DNA of 60,684 nucleotides, from the NCBI GenBank assembly GCA_013815325.1, contig JACDGM010000008.1, positions 1 to 60,684 on the forward strand, written 5' to 3'. The translations under genes and the position numbers were made by a program. Shown piece after piece: positions 9,952 through 20,619 of the stretch. The stretch is from Chthoniobacterales bacterium. Its GTDB lineage: Bacteria; Verrucomicrobiota; Verrucomicrobiia; Chthoniobacterales; UBA10450. Numbering within the stretch: the first letter of the stretch is position 1; every line of letters starts with the position of its first letter. The notes beneath the pieces are model-generated. The model did not search any database. It was not told the origin of the DNA and saw nothing but the letters and a program-made list of their open reading frames with translations.

Positions 9952-10917
9952 TTAGGGCGTTACCAACAGCTTCGAAGTATCTGTTGCGCCTTTCGAAAAG
10001 CCGGCGTCCTTCGCGTCCTGCACCGCCTTGGTAACGAGCTTCGGTGAGACTTCAGTCGTGAACTTGATTCGTTTCCAGGCTTGGGCGACGGCCTCCGGCG
10101 CGATGGTAGCTTTTGTCTCCTCCTTTAGCTCCTGGACTAACAACTTCTGCGCCTCGTCCGAGTGCGCTTGAATCCATTGCGTCAGCTCAACGTTCGCCGC
10201 GGCGATCTTTTTTGCCATGTCATGGTGATCGTTCAGAAACTTTGCGCTGGAGACGAGCCAAGTCGTCAGGACGTCCGTGTCTTCCAGAAAGACTTTGCCA
10301 TTGCCTTCGCGCTCGAGCCGCGTGACCCAGGGCTCCACGGTCCAGACAGCATCGACCTGCTTCTGTTGAAAAAGACTTAGCTGATCAGGATTTGCGGTGG
10401 GCAAGACGGTCACGTCGCCGCCAGTCTGGGTAACGTGAAAGCCTTGTGCCTTCAACCAGGCACGGCAGGAGATATCCTGAGTGTTGCCAAGCTGCGGCGT
10501 GGCGATCGTCTTGCCGCGAAAGTTCGCCGGCGTTTTGATCAATCCATCTGAGCGAACGACCAAGGCCGCGCCACCGTTGGCGGCTCCGGAGATAACTCGA
10601 ATCTCCTCGCCATCCGATTTGAAGTGCGCATTCAGCGCCGGACCCTGGCCGACGTAAGTGAGATCGAGTGAGCCGGCGAAGATCGCCTCCATCGCCGACG
10701 GTCCGGCATTGTAGGTGAACCATTGAATCTCAACCTCGGGCCCGAGGCGCTGTTCGAACCAACCTCTCCCCTGACGGGATAAGGCGTTGGCGATCACGCC
10801 CTGAGCGTGGGTAATATTTGGGAAATGCCCAAACCGGAGGGTAACTTTGTCGGCAGCCTGCGTGCAGGTGGCCAGACCGATTAAGAGAGTCACTGCAAGT
10901 GTTTTGATGTTGTTCAT
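9952..10917 (-). CDS. ABC transporter substrate-binding protein, aliphatic sulfonate/nitrate type (SsuA-like)
   Basis: The protein has 321 residues with a signal peptide (MNNIKTLAVTLLIGLATCTQA). The body has the NMT1/SsuA-like pattern RFGHFPNITHAQGV, the ligand-loop region FTYNAGPSAMEAIFAGSLD, and VDAVWTVEPWVTRLE, typical of periplasmic binding proteins for sulfonates, taurine or nitrate. It is the first gene of the importer block. The TAA stop (9952-9954) is contributed by an octamer CCTAACGA (9949-9956 on the other strand). Confidence 0.9.
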   Translation of the reverse strand: MNNIKTLAVTLLIGLATCTQAADKVTLRFGHFPNITHAQGVIANALSRQGRGWFEQRLGPEVEIQWFTYNAGPSAMEAIFAGSLDLTYVGQGPALNAHFKSDGEEIRVISGAANGGAALVVRSDGLIKTPANFRGKTIATPQLGNTQDISCRAWLKAQGFHVTQTGGDVTVLPTANPDQLSLFQQKQVDAVWTVEPWVTRLEREGNGKVFLEDTDVLTTWLVSSAKFLNDHHDMAKKIAAANVELTQWIQAHSDEAQKLLVQELKEETKATIAPEAVAQAWKRIKFTTEVSPKLVTKAVQDAKDAGFSKGATDTSKLLVTP

Positions 10918-10998
10918 ATGTCCTAATGGTGTTGAGTTAGTAACTGAAGGTAGTCATCATATAGCCGAAGTCGGCCTCCGAGGATGCCCCTGTGTCGG

Positions 10999-11271
10999 CT
11001 AGACACTGACCGGCAACAAAATGGCTGTAGCCGACTTGCCCGTTCCAAGTCCTTGCGGATCGATTTCGCTTGGAGGATCGAGATCGGGCTGATTGTCTTC
11101 CTTGTTGCGATAGAAAACATAGAAGTCTGCCGTTTGTTTCGGTGTTAGGTCGGTCGAGAAATAGCCTCCAAAGAAGTTGTCTTCGGAGTCACTGGCGTCG
11201 AACTCGTGGCGCTCGAGCGTCCCCACCTTCTCGCGGACGAGCGCGAGCCATTCTGGTTCGTGAGTGTTCAT
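10999..11271 (-). CDS. small hypothetical protein coupled to the Rrf2 regulator
   Basis: The protein has 90 residues and no recognised domain. It is acidic in its first half (ASDSEDNFFGG) and contains TPKQTADFYVFYRNKEDNQ. Its ATG overlaps the TGA of the Rrf2 regulator (ATGA at 11268-11271), so it is almost certainly translated and co-expressed. It lies between the regulator and the ABC importer, with 81 bases to the binding-protein start. I do not assign a function. Confidence 0.65.
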   Translation of the reverse strand: MNTHEPEWLALVREKVGTLERHEFDASDSEDNFFGGYFSTDLTPKQTADFYVFYRNKEDNQPDLDPPSEIDPQGLGTGKSATAILLPVSV

Positions 11272-11789
11272 GGTACGGACTTTCTCTGCGCAAGAACTAG
11301 CAAGTCGCTGAGGCCGAAAGCCTGACGGGCAAACGGAACGGGAACTTTGTCGCGGCGCATTTTCCGCATCGTGATCTCGACGATCTGCGCGAGAGTGGTG
11401 CGATCGAGTACGCGGGCGATCGCATTGCGCACGTCGAGCATCAGCATGCGCAAACCGCAGTGCGCTTCATCGGGACAGGTGCAACGGCGATAATCGCTCT
11501 GGCTGACACAAGCGATCGGCGCCAGCGGGCCGTCGAGCAATCGGATAACGGCGCCGAGTTTGATGCGGGAAGCGTCTTTCGCGAGCGAATAGCCACCGAG
11601 TTTTCCTCGCTTCGTCTCGACATAGCCCCCGGTCCGCAGCTGGGTGAGAATCTGTTCGAGAAATTTGACCGGCAGTTTTTCCTTCGCCGCCAGTTCCGTG
11701 ACCTGAAGCATTGGCCGTCCCAGTTCCGCGGCAAGGCCGAGATCGATCAAGGCGCGGAGCGCGTATTCGCTTCGTTTGGAAAGGTTCAT
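11268..11789 (-). CDS. Rrf2-family transcriptional regulator with four-cysteine cluster
   Basis: The protein has 173 residues. The N-terminal winged helix (MNLSKRSEYALRALIDL, then LPVKFLEQILTQLRTGGYV and KRGKLGGYSLA) is typical of Rrf2 proteins such as IscR, NsrR and CymR. Cysteines at 94, 103, 105 and 111 (CVSQSDYRRCTCPDEAHC) could ligate an Fe-S cluster. The gene heads a minus-strand unit leading to a sulfonate-type importer, so a role in sulfur or nitrogen supply is a reasonable inference. A nested inverted repeat immediately upstream of its ATG is a candidate autoregulatory operator. A C-terminal extension of about 30 residues follows the usual family end. Confidence 0.9.
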   Translation of the reverse strand: MNLSKRSEYALRALIDLGLAAELGRPMLQVTELAAKEKLPVKFLEQILTQLRTGGYVETKRGKLGGYSLAKDASRIKLGAVIRLLDGPLAPIACVSQSDYRRCTCPDEAHCGLRMLMLDVRNAIARVLDRTTLAQIVEITMRKMRRDKVPVPFARQAFGLSDLLVLAQRKSVP

Positions 11790-11840
11790 TCTCTAGTGGA
11801 GCAGTAGACTTGAAGGATAAGTCTACTATTTCACTAGAGA
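11790..11840. promoter_or_regulatory. nested inverted-repeat operator upstream of the Rrf2 gene
   Basis: An outer 9-base inverted repeat, TCTCTAGTG (11790-11798) with CACTAGAGA (11832-11840), encloses an inner 8-base repeat, GTAGACTT (11804-11811) with AAGTCTAC (11819-11826). It ends one base from the regulator's ATG. Both repeats are perfect. The position fits an autoregulatory Rrf2 binding site or a 5'-UTR hairpin that hides the ribosome-binding region. Confidence 0.7.
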
Positions 11841-12004
11841 TGGCAAGGAAAAAATTTCGGAAAAAATTTAGCCAGATCTCGAAGATTGGGGCGGCCTCAA
11901 AATAACGCGCTGCTGTAACGCGTTCGCTCTGCCAAACGCGGCCCTGCGCGTTGCTTGAAACTGCCTGCCTCTCGCCGTCTCCCCAGAGAAAGACGTCTAC
12001 AGGG

Positions 12005-12337
12005 TTATTCGTGCCGCTGTTTCTCGACGAGCGTCTTGAGCTGCCGCTCCATCGTCTTGAAAGCGTCGTTGATTACTTTGCTCAATGGCTCGTGCATCTC
12101 ATGCGCCGCCTGCTTTTCTTCGGCGACCAACTCGTGGCCCGGTGGGACCGTCACATCGATGCGAACGCGGAAAGGATTGCCGGAATGCTGCGAATGATTC
12201 GGGTGCTCGATCATGACGTCACAGCGGCTGATGTGATCGCAGAACCGATCGAGCCTCTCAGCTTTGGCGCGAATATGTTCTTCGAGCTGATCCGTTTTTT
12301 CTACTCCGCGGTAGGAGATTTCGATGGGAAGCTGCAT
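12005..12337 (-). CDS. HPF/RaiA-family ribosome-associated inhibitor
   Basis: The protein has 110 residues and begins MQLPIEISYRGVEKTDQLEEH, with the beta-alpha-beta fold pattern of the S30AE family: IRAKAERLDRFCDHISRCDV, then a basic C-terminal helix VINDAFKTMERQLKTLVEK. These proteins bind the 30S subunit at the tRNA sites and stop translation or promote dimerisation in stationary phase. It is the short type, without the dimerisation domain of long HPF. It follows the Host_attach-like gene after 16 bases, and the two are probably co-transcribed. Confidence 0.85.
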   Translation of the reverse strand: MQLPIEISYRGVEKTDQLEEHIRAKAERLDRFCDHISRCDVMIEHPNHSQHSGNPFRVRIDVTVPPGHELVAEEKQAAHEMHEPLSKVINDAFKTMERQLKTLVEKQRHE

Positions 12338-12353
12338 CCGTTACGATGGCAAA

Positions 12354-12815
12354 TCAGAGCGGCTGGAGCGAACGAAAGTGGTTCGCCAGTTTTGCCGGTT
12401 CGATTTTGACGAGGTCCGATTTGACGTGTTCGACAACGCGGTCGCGGATCGGCGCGGGCAGTAACTCCGAGACGGTCGCGTGAATGGAAGCCGGCGCGGC
12501 AAAGGACCAGCCTTCGGCCGCTTCGCGCTTCACGACTTCGGCGATGTGCTCGGCAAGTTGCTTGCAGATGCGCCGGTCGTTTTCGGTTTCGAGCGCGGTG
12601 CGTTCGGCGACCGAGTTGGCGTGGCGGCCGTTGCCGTCGCTAACGGGAAAGCGTCCCGCCTGATCGGTCAGTTTGTCGTCGTAGCGGCCATGCGCGTCGG
12701 TGATCTCAAAAGCCTGGACAAGCCGCAAACTCGCGCCGCGGGTAGGGGTCTCCTCAACTCGGTAAGCTTTTAAGCTGCCGCGATCGGCCACGATGATGAG
12801 TGAGGTTGGTGTCAT
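12354..12815 (-). CDS. Host_attach (AtsE-like) family protein
   Basis: The protein has 153 residues. The start TPTSLIIVADRGSLKAYRVE and the internal ERTALETENDRRICKQLAEHI and LLPAPIRDRVVEHVKSDLVK match the Host_attach family, named for a plant-attachment gene of Azospirillum but of unknown biochemical role. The fold resembles eRF1/Rossmann-like nucleotide-binding domains. It lies 16 bases upstream of a ribosome hibernation factor, so a link to translation or stress is at least as likely as attachment (inference). Confidence 0.75.
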   Translation of the reverse strand: MTPTSLIIVADRGSLKAYRVEETPTRGASLRLVQAFEITDAHGRYDDKLTDQAGRFPVSDGNGRHANSVAERTALETENDRRICKQLAEHIAEVVKREAAEGWSFAAPASIHATVSELLPAPIRDRVVEHVKSDLVKIEPAKLANHFRSLQPL

Positions 12816-12857
12816 AATTCAGTTGTAGAGAAATCGCGCGCGCGCCCGGCTTTGCGC

Positions 12858-15140
<2,283 letters not shown>

Positions 15141-15301
15141 GGATTGCTGGGGCGTTGTTTATCCCATTTGGAAGCGGCGCACGCAAGGGACTCCCCCTAA
15201 TGTCGGTCTTCCTCTTCCGCTTGATCTTCCTTCAACAACGCCGGGGCGTGAGGACTAAGAGGAAGAGAAAGAAAGGAGGAAGAGTGGCGGACAGGAGGCC
15301 G

Positions 15302-16672
15302 CTACTTTCTCCCCTTCAACTCCAGCTTGCGATAGAGCGTCGCCATGCTGATACCGAGCACGCTCGCCGCCCGCTCCCGGGCGCCTTTGTATTGCGCGAG
15401 CGTCGCTTCGATGTACTTGCGCTCCTGCTGCTGGATGAATTCGTCGAGTGACTGGCCGATTGGTAGCCGTTCTTTTGCTTTTCGCCCGACGTCGTCCTTC
15501 CCGAAATCGACAATCTGCGGCGGCAAATCGCCCGGCATGATCATTTCGTCCTCGCACAGAGCGCAGGCGCGTTCGATCGCGTTCTCAAGCTCGCGGACAT
15601 TGCCCGGATAATCGTAGACGCCGAGCAGATCGACCGCTTTAGGATCGATCTTCTTCGGTTCAGTGCTGGTAGCCGATGCCTGTTTCTGCAGGAAGTGATT
15701 CACCAGGAGCGGCACGTCTTCGAGCCGGCCCCGGAGTGGCGGAATCTCCACCGGTATGACTGCCAGCCGATAATATAAGTCTTCGCGAAAACTTCCGTCA
15801 TGGATCTTCTGTTGGAGCGGCTCGTTGGTCGCCCCGACGACCCGCACATTTACGGGCATGCTTTTGTTATCGCCGACTCGTCGCACCTCCCGCTCCTGCA
15901 GGACGCGCAGCAACTTTGTCTGCAGCGACGTGGCCATCGAGTTCACCTCGTCGAGAAAGATCGTGCCGAGATTCGCTTCTTCAAAAAGCCCGACCTTGTC
16001 CGAGACCGCGCCGGTGAAAGCGCCTTTCTTGTGACCGAAAAGCTCCGACTCGAGCAAATTCTCCGGCAGCGCGCTGCAATTAATCGCAACGAAAGGGTGA
16101 TGCTGCCGGTTGCTGTTGAAGTGCAGCGCGCGCGCGACGAGCTCTTTGCCGGTGCCGCTTTCTCCCTGAATCAAAACCGTGCTGTCGGTGTCGGCGACCT
16201 TGTTGATCAGGTTATAAACGAGCTGCATTTTCTGGCTCGAGCCGACGATGTTCTCGAACTTGTATTTGTTCTTCAGCTCCTTCCGCAGATACGTGTTCTC
16301 ACGCATCGTCGATTGGTAATCGAGCGCGCGCTGCACCGTCATTTGCAGCTCATCGATCTTGAACGGCTTCGGCACGTAACCGTGCGCGCCCATTTTCATC
16401 GCCTCGATCGCGGTGTCGACCGACGCATACGCCGTAATCAGGATGACTAGCGTTTGCTTATTATGTTCGCGCACATGCCGGAGGACATCGAACCCGCTCA
16501 TCGTTTCCATCTTGACATCGGTGATGACAATCTGCGGCTCGATCGCGTCGAGTTGCTCGACCGCTTTCGCGGCGGAGCTGAATGGAAACACCTGATGCCC
16601 TTTTTCTCGGCAGAGCGTCACAATCACCTCCACCATCGCCGGCTCGTCGTCTATGATTATGATCTTGGCCAT
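15302..16672 (-). CDS. NtrC-family sigma-54-dependent response regulator
   Basis: The protein has 456 residues in three domains. The receiver has the phospho-acceptor Asp52 (IVITDVKM) and Lys102 (YVPKPF). The AAA+ domain has Walker A GESGTGKE (170-177), the sigma-54 contact loop GAFTGA (217-222) and Walker B GTIFLDE. A Fis-type helix-turn-helix closes it (RERAASVLGISMATLYRKLE). It would activate sigma-54 promoters when phosphorylated. No histidine kinase is adjacent, so it is an orphan regulator here and its targets are unknown. Confidence 0.93.
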   Translation of the reverse strand: MAKIIIIDDEPAMVEVIVTLCREKGHQVFPFSSAAKAVEQLDAIEPQIVITDVKMETMSGFDVLRHVREHNKQTLVILITAYASVDTAIEAMKMGAHGYVPKPFKIDELQMTVQRALDYQSTMRENTYLRKELKNKYKFENIVGSSQKMQLVYNLINKVADTDSTVLIQGESGTGKELVARALHFNSNRQHHPFVAINCSALPENLLESELFGHKKGAFTGAVSDKVGLFEEANLGTIFLDEVNSMATSLQTKLLRVLQEREVRRVGDNKSMPVNVRVVGATNEPLQQKIHDGSFREDLYYRLAVIPVEIPPLRGRLEDVPLLVNHFLQKQASATSTEPKKIDPKAVDLLGVYDYPGNVRELENAIERACALCEDEMIMPGDLPPQIVDFGKDDVGRKAKERLPIGQSLDEFIQQQERKYIEATLAQYKGARERAASVLGISMATLYRKLELKGRK

Positions 16673-16737
16673 AGTCGCAGGGCGGAGATTATTTCACGCT
16701 TGAGAAAAGAAAAGGCAAATTTGAGAATGGATACGCT

Positions 16738-17946
16738 TCAGACCGGGCTCGGGATGCCTCCGGTTAACAGCCAATCGACCGGCTCGCGCCACTCGATGAT
16801 CTGTTCGAAAAGATCCGCGGCCGCGCTCGCAATCGGAAGCGCGATTAAATCAGCGAAGCATCCAGGCGCGATCTTGCCGAGGCAGCCTGTCCGCTGCAAT
16901 GCCCGCGCACCGTTCAGCGTCACCATCTCCAAAATCTCGCGCGCAGACAACGATGGGTGCGCCGCGCGGACCGCTCGCATTTCTGAGAATAGACTGAGCG
17001 AAGAATTGCTCGCGAGACTGTCGGTGCCGAGACAGATGTTAAAGCCCAACCCGCGCAACCGATGGAGCGCAAAAGGCGAATGCTGAAAATACCTGCCGCT
17101 CCGCGAGCAATGCGCAATGTGAAAACGCGGCCCGCGCGCGAGTTGAGAAAAATCATCTTCGGTCAGCTCGTTGAGGTGCACCACGATCCAGCGTTCATCG
17201 AGTTGTTGGCGGGCAAGCATCGTCGCGAGCGGCGTTCGGCCGGCGCCGCAATCGTTCATCGGGCGGCCAAGACTTTGCAGCAGGTCGTAGAGGGGGCCGC
17301 TGCCGTCGCGAAACATTTGCATCTCTTCGCGCGACTCGGCGATGTGCATGGTCACCGGAACGTCGTGCTCCGCGGCGAGCTGCGACAAACGCGGCGAAGT
17401 CGTAAAGGGCGCATGCGGGCTCAAGCCGAAGCCGCCGGGCCAGTTGCTCGTCAACTTGCCTAACGACATTGCTGCTTCCACCAGCTCATCCGGCAGGGCG
17501 CTCGCGCGCACGTCGATCAATTCCAGGAACCACCATGTGCGCAACGGCGGCGGCAACATCCGCCGCAGCAGTTGCGGCACCGACTCGACATTCGTAATCG
17601 TCGTCGTTCCCCATTTCCGCGCTTCGGCAAAGCCCGCTGCGATCGACGCGAGAAAATCTTCTTCCGAAAGCTCGCGCCGCTTCGCGTTGATCTGCCGGAT
17701 CCAATCGGCAAAGGAGCGCTCCGCCGGAATCTTGCCGCGCAGCGAGGTAAAATCCAAATGGCAATGCGCGTTAACAAGGCCAGGCATCAGCGCCACCTCG
17801 CCGAGGTCGATCGCTTCGCCGCCTTGGGCCCTCCGCACCACCTCGAAACGGCCGACATCGACAATCCGATCGTCGGCCACCGCGACGGCGCCATTGTCAA
17901 TCGGTGGGCCATCCATCGAGACGACCGTCCGCGCGCGATAGATCAC
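16738..17946 (-). CDS. amidohydrolase-superfamily protein (cytosine/aminodeoxyfutalosine deaminase-like)
   Basis: The protein has 402 residues. The GTG at 17946 is chosen because it overlaps the TGA of the upstream gene (GTGA) and gives VIYRARTVVSMDG; an ATG at 17991 lies within the neighbour. Metal ligands are NAHCHLDF (about 59-66), MHIAES, then LNELTEDDF and LGTDSLASN. The closest general type is the MtaD/SsnA/aminodeoxyfutalosine-deaminase branch, which deaminates purine-like substrates. The substrate is not certain. It is the last gene of a four-gene minus-strand group with a DR2241-like Fe-S protein, a GAF protein and a CbiX chelatase. Confidence 0.82.
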   Translation of the reverse strand: MIYRARTVVSMDGPPIDNGAVAVADDRIVDVGRFEVVRRAQGGEAIDLGEVALMPGLVNAHCHLDFTSLRGKIPAERSFADWIRQINAKRRELSEEDFLASIAAGFAEARKWGTTTITNVESVPQLLRRMLPPPLRTWWFLELIDVRASALPDELVEAAMSLGKLTSNWPGGFGLSPHAPFTTSPRLSQLAAEHDVPVTMHIAESREEMQMFRDGSGPLYDLLQSLGRPMNDCGAGRTPLATMLARQQLDERWIVVHLNELTEDDFSQLARGPRFHIAHCSRSGRYFQHSPFALHRLRGLGFNICLGTDSLASNSSLSLFSEMRAVRAAHPSLSAREILEMVTLNGARALQRTGCLGKIAPGCFADLIALPIASAAADLFEQIIEWREPVDWLLTGGIPSPV

Positions 17947-18593
17947 TCGCTCTTCACGACCTTGCGCGCTTCGGCCACGAGCAGGTTGCACGCTTCCTGG
18001 CAGAGCAGCGGGATGACGTTTTCGCCCCGGCCGGTCTGATCCACCGGAGCAATGTATTTATCCAGCGGCAACCGCAACGACGGGCGCGCTTTCGTTCCAT
18101 CGCGCGCCCACATAATCGTGCGCAAACATCCCGGTTCTCCGTCCTGCGACCGGCAGAAACGGCCAACGAGCTGGTCGATCCCTCCATCGGGAATCTTTGC
18201 GGCAACGCGATACATCCCCGTTTGCCGCTCGAGGGTGGCGCGCAACGGCGTTGGAGCCAGGCGATTCGCTTCCCAAACCGCGAGTGCCGCGAGGCGCCCC
18301 GGATAAAAAAAATCGAGCGCTCTTTGCAGTGCTTCGACGTCCGGCAATTCGAGCCACCAGCCGCGTCGTAAATTCGGGGCCGTCTTCAGCGGACGATACT
18401 CGCCTGCGTCGGTATATTTCGCGATCTCGATGGCGTCGTTAGGCGAGCGATGAACCGCCAGATCGCTCCGCCCTTCATCCTCGCGGTGACAGAGTGAGAA
18501 AATTCCGCCGGACTGCGTGATTCGGATTTGCCCGATCCCGCGAGTCCCCGATGCGATCCAATCCGCAAGGAGCCGCTCAACCGGCGGGCGCAT
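17943..18593 (-). CDS. DR2241-like 4Fe-4S cluster-binding protein
   Basis: The protein has 216 residues. The C-terminal part has four cysteines in the spacing GRFCRSQDGEPGC and later LLCQEAC, which fits the 4Fe-4S domain of Deinococcus DR2241, a protein that also carries a CbiX domain. Here the CbiX part is a separate gene two positions upstream, so the pair looks like a split version of that protein. WWLELPDVEALQRALDFFYPG is a recognisable family stretch. Start ATG 18593 overlaps the end of the GAF gene by 17 bases. The biochemical role is unknown; a role in tetrapyrrole metal insertion is an inference from CbiX. Confidence 0.65.
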   Translation of the reverse strand: MRPPVERLLADWIASGTRGIGQIRITQSGGIFSLCHREDEGRSDLAVHRSPNDAIEIAKYTDAGEYRPLKTAPNLRRGWWLELPDVEALQRALDFFYPGRLAALAVWEANRLAPTPLRATLERQTGMYRVAAKIPDGGIDQLVGRFCRSQDGEPGCLRTIMWARDGTKARPSLRLPLDKYIAPVDQTGRGENVIPLLCQEACNLLVAEARKVVKSE

Positions 18594-19071
18594 GATGCTT
18601 CTTTTTCGGCGCGCAAATGGCCTGTGCCAGCAGGCCCGCCGCGTGCTCGAGAAAATCCTGATCGTCGTCCGTGAAGGCGTTCACTTTGTCGCTTTCCACA
18701 TCGATGATTCCGCCCACCCGTTTTTTCGATTGTTGCACGATCGGCACCACGATTTCCGAGCGCGTTGTCCAGAAGGTCGGCAGGTAGCGCGCATCCTTCT
18801 GCACGTCCGGCACGACCAGCGTCTCCTGCGATTCCACCACCGTACCGCAGAGCCCTTGCGTCACAGGGAAACGGCGATAAGTCGGCGGTTCCTCGCCCGT
18901 GCCCGCGAGGATGACGCACTCGCCGCGGGTTACTTTATAAATGCCCACCCAGCGATAACCGCGCTCCGCCCGGATCATCTCGGCTGCTTTCTTCACGCAG
19001 AGTGGCTTGTCCGAATCGCCCAAAACATACGCCGCAAGATCTTGCAAAAGTTTCGTTGAGTCCGTCTTCAA
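18577..19071 (-). CDS. GAF-domain protein
   Basis: The protein has 164 residues and consists of one GAF domain: WVGIYKVTRGECVILAG, then TQGLCGTVVESQETLVVPDV and SEIVVPIVQQSKKRVGGIID. The pattern resembles free methionine-R-sulfoxide reductase, but the cysteine-bearing HIACD segment of that enzyme is replaced by YLPTFWT, so that activity is doubtful. The start is a TTG at 19071 with no clear ribosome-binding site. It is sandwiched between the CbiX and DR2241-like genes, with 9 bases to the former and an overlap with the latter, so it may sense a ligand or redox state for them (inference). The C-terminus is lysine/histidine rich. Confidence 0.75.
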   Translation of the reverse strand: MKTDSTKLLQDLAAYVLGDSDKPLCVKKAAEMIRAERGYRWVGIYKVTRGECVILAGTGEEPPTYRRFPVTQGLCGTVVESQETLVVPDVQKDARYLPTFWTTRSEIVVPIVQQSKKRVGGIIDVESDKVNAFTDDDQDFLEHAAGLLAQAICAPKKKHHAPAG

Positions 19072-19080
19072 AGTAGCCCG

Positions 19081-19932
19081 CTAACTCGAAACTGTCTGCG
19101 CAGGAGCGCCGAGATCAAGCGTGCACCGCTCAAAATTCTCGGCCTGCGCCAGGATGATATCCGCAAACTGCGGCGCGGTTCCGATTGCGTTGGCGTAATA
19201 AAGCGCGCGACCGTGCAGCCGATGCGGGTTGCTTCGGAATACCCCGCGCAATCTCGTCGCGGCCATCGCCCCCTCCTTTTCGATCCCGAGCAGCACCGGA
19301 ATATCTTCGTAACTGTGCAGGCCATCCGAGATGAAGAACGGCACGACCACGACATTTGGCGTTGTCGTTAGGCGCGGCCAATCCGCAATCAGCGGCGGCT
19401 CTTCCATGTACGCGCTTTGCACGGAGGCGTAGCGGCCGAGCGCCGAAATTTTGTCCACCTGCCGCTTCGCCGCGACCGCGCTCTGATCGTTCAAGGCCGT
19501 CCCGTGGCCGACGATGAGCAAAGTGGTTTCCGCCTCTTCGACTCCGGGCGCGATCTCTGCCGCGCGCGCCAGGAGCAGCTCGGTGACCGCCGAATGACTT
19601 CCCACCGGCTCGCAATATTTCCAGAGCTGTCCGTTCGCCCTTCTCGTTAGGCTCCCTTCCAATTCCAGCTCGCGCGGAATCACCGTCTGCGTGAAATAAC
19701 CCTCGCTGATAAAGTTCGGCACCACGTAAACCTCGCGAATCTCGGGATCGCCGAAAAGCAGGAGCGCATCCCGCAAACTCGGCTCCTCTTTCCAAAAAGA
19801 GCAAACCACTTCGCGGAAAATGCGACGGTTCCGAATAGCCTCCGCCTGCGCCAGGCTCGGCGCGCTCGAGTCCGGATTCACGGTCGAGCCATGGCCGGTA
19901 ATCAAGAGAGCGGCGTCGCCTTGAGAAATCAT
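19081..19932 (-). CDS. CbiX-family chelatase (sirohydrochlorin cobalto/ferrochelatase-like)
   Basis: The protein has 283 residues and two tandem chelatase half-domains. The metal/substrate histidine motif occurs twice: LITGHGSTVNP near residue 10 and LIVGHGTALND near 140. EVYVVPNFISEGYFT and VVVVPFFISDGLHSYEDI are the second ligand strands of each half. CbiX-type enzymes insert Co or Fe into sirohydrochlorin. The following genes (GAF, DR2241-like Fe-S, amidohydrolase) are tightly packed on the same strand. No cobalamin or siroheme synthesis gene is in the window, so the tetrapyrrole is not known. Confidence 0.82.
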   Translation of the reverse strand: MISQGDAALLITGHGSTVNPDSSAPSLAQAEAIRNRRIFREVVCSFWKEEPSLRDALLLFGDPEIREVYVVPNFISEGYFTQTVIPRELELEGSLTRRANGQLWKYCEPVGSHSAVTELLLARAAEIAPGVEEAETTLLIVGHGTALNDQSAVAAKRQVDKISALGRYASVQSAYMEEPPLIADWPRLTTTPNVVVVPFFISDGLHSYEDIPVLLGIEKEGAMAATRLRGVFRSNPHRLHGRALYYANAIGTAPQFADIILAQAENFERCTLDLGAPAQTVSS

Positions 19933-20022
19933 CGCAGAAGGCTAAGCCAGCGAAGAGGACGGCGAAAGCGCTGGACCTCTCGCAGGTTTTGACTCATTCG
20001 GCTCCCGGAGGGAGGATGAGAA

Positions 20023-20577
20023 ATGATCGCGACCGACACCCGCCGCCTCACGGTGGAAGATTACCGCCGATTGCCGGAAGACGATTGGCGTTACCAGTTA
20101 ATCGATGGAGAAATCGTCATGTCACCCTCACCGAGCTTTTTTCACCAGACCATCCTGTTGAATCTTTCCGACATCCTCTCGCCTCATGTGCGGAAGCGAA
20201 ACCTCGGCAAGGTGCGATTCGCTCCCTTGGATTTTTACCTCGACGACAACAACGTCTACCAGCCGGACATCCTTTTTATCAGCCGCGCGCGCGAGTCGAT
20301 CATTCAGGAGGATGGCTTGCACGGCGCGCCGGATTTTGTCGTGGAAGTTCTTTCGCCGCGCACGGCTCGCTATGATTTCAACGCCAAACGCTCCGGATAT
20401 GCCCGCTCGGGCGTCGGCGAGCTCTGGCTGGTTTATCCGAAAGCAACGCGCGTCGATGTTTTTCATCTGCAAGAAAACGCAGAAACGCCCGTCGCTTCCT
20501 ATTCGTTAGGCCAGACCTTTCAATCTCCTCTTTTTCCTGATCTCGATATCTGCACCGATGAGATTTTCGCCGAATAA
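20023..20577 (+). CDS. Uma2-family (DUF820) restriction-endonuclease-like protein
   Basis: The protein has 184 residues. The PD-(D/E)XK-like pattern is seen in NNVYQPDILFISRARE, PDFVVEVLSPRTARYD and GVGELWLVYPKA. The opening LTVEDYRRLPEDDWRYQLIDGE is typical of Uma2. A good ribosome-binding site (GGAGGGAGG, 8 bases upstream) supports ATG 20023. Uma2 proteins are abundant in cyanobacteria and other environmental bacteria, and their cellular function is not established. It stands alone, convergent with the PBP2 gene. Confidence 0.85.
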   Translation: MIATDTRRLTVEDYRRLPEDDWRYQLIDGEIVMSPSPSFFHQTILLNLSDILSPHVRKRNLGKVRFAPLDFYLDDNNVYQPDILFISRARESIIQEDGLHGAPDFVVEVLSPRTARYDFNAKRSGYARSGVGELWLVYPKATRVDVFHLQENAETPVASYSLGQTFQSPLFPDLDICTDEIFAE

Positions 20578-20619
20578 GGTCGCTCCGATTGAGGGACGCG
20601 CTCCGCGCGTCCGGGCTGC

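Noticed and set aside
18577..19071. Free methionine-R-sulfoxide reductase as the function of the GAF protein
   Set aside because: The cysteine-containing HIACD segment of that enzyme is missing, so only the GAF domain is called.
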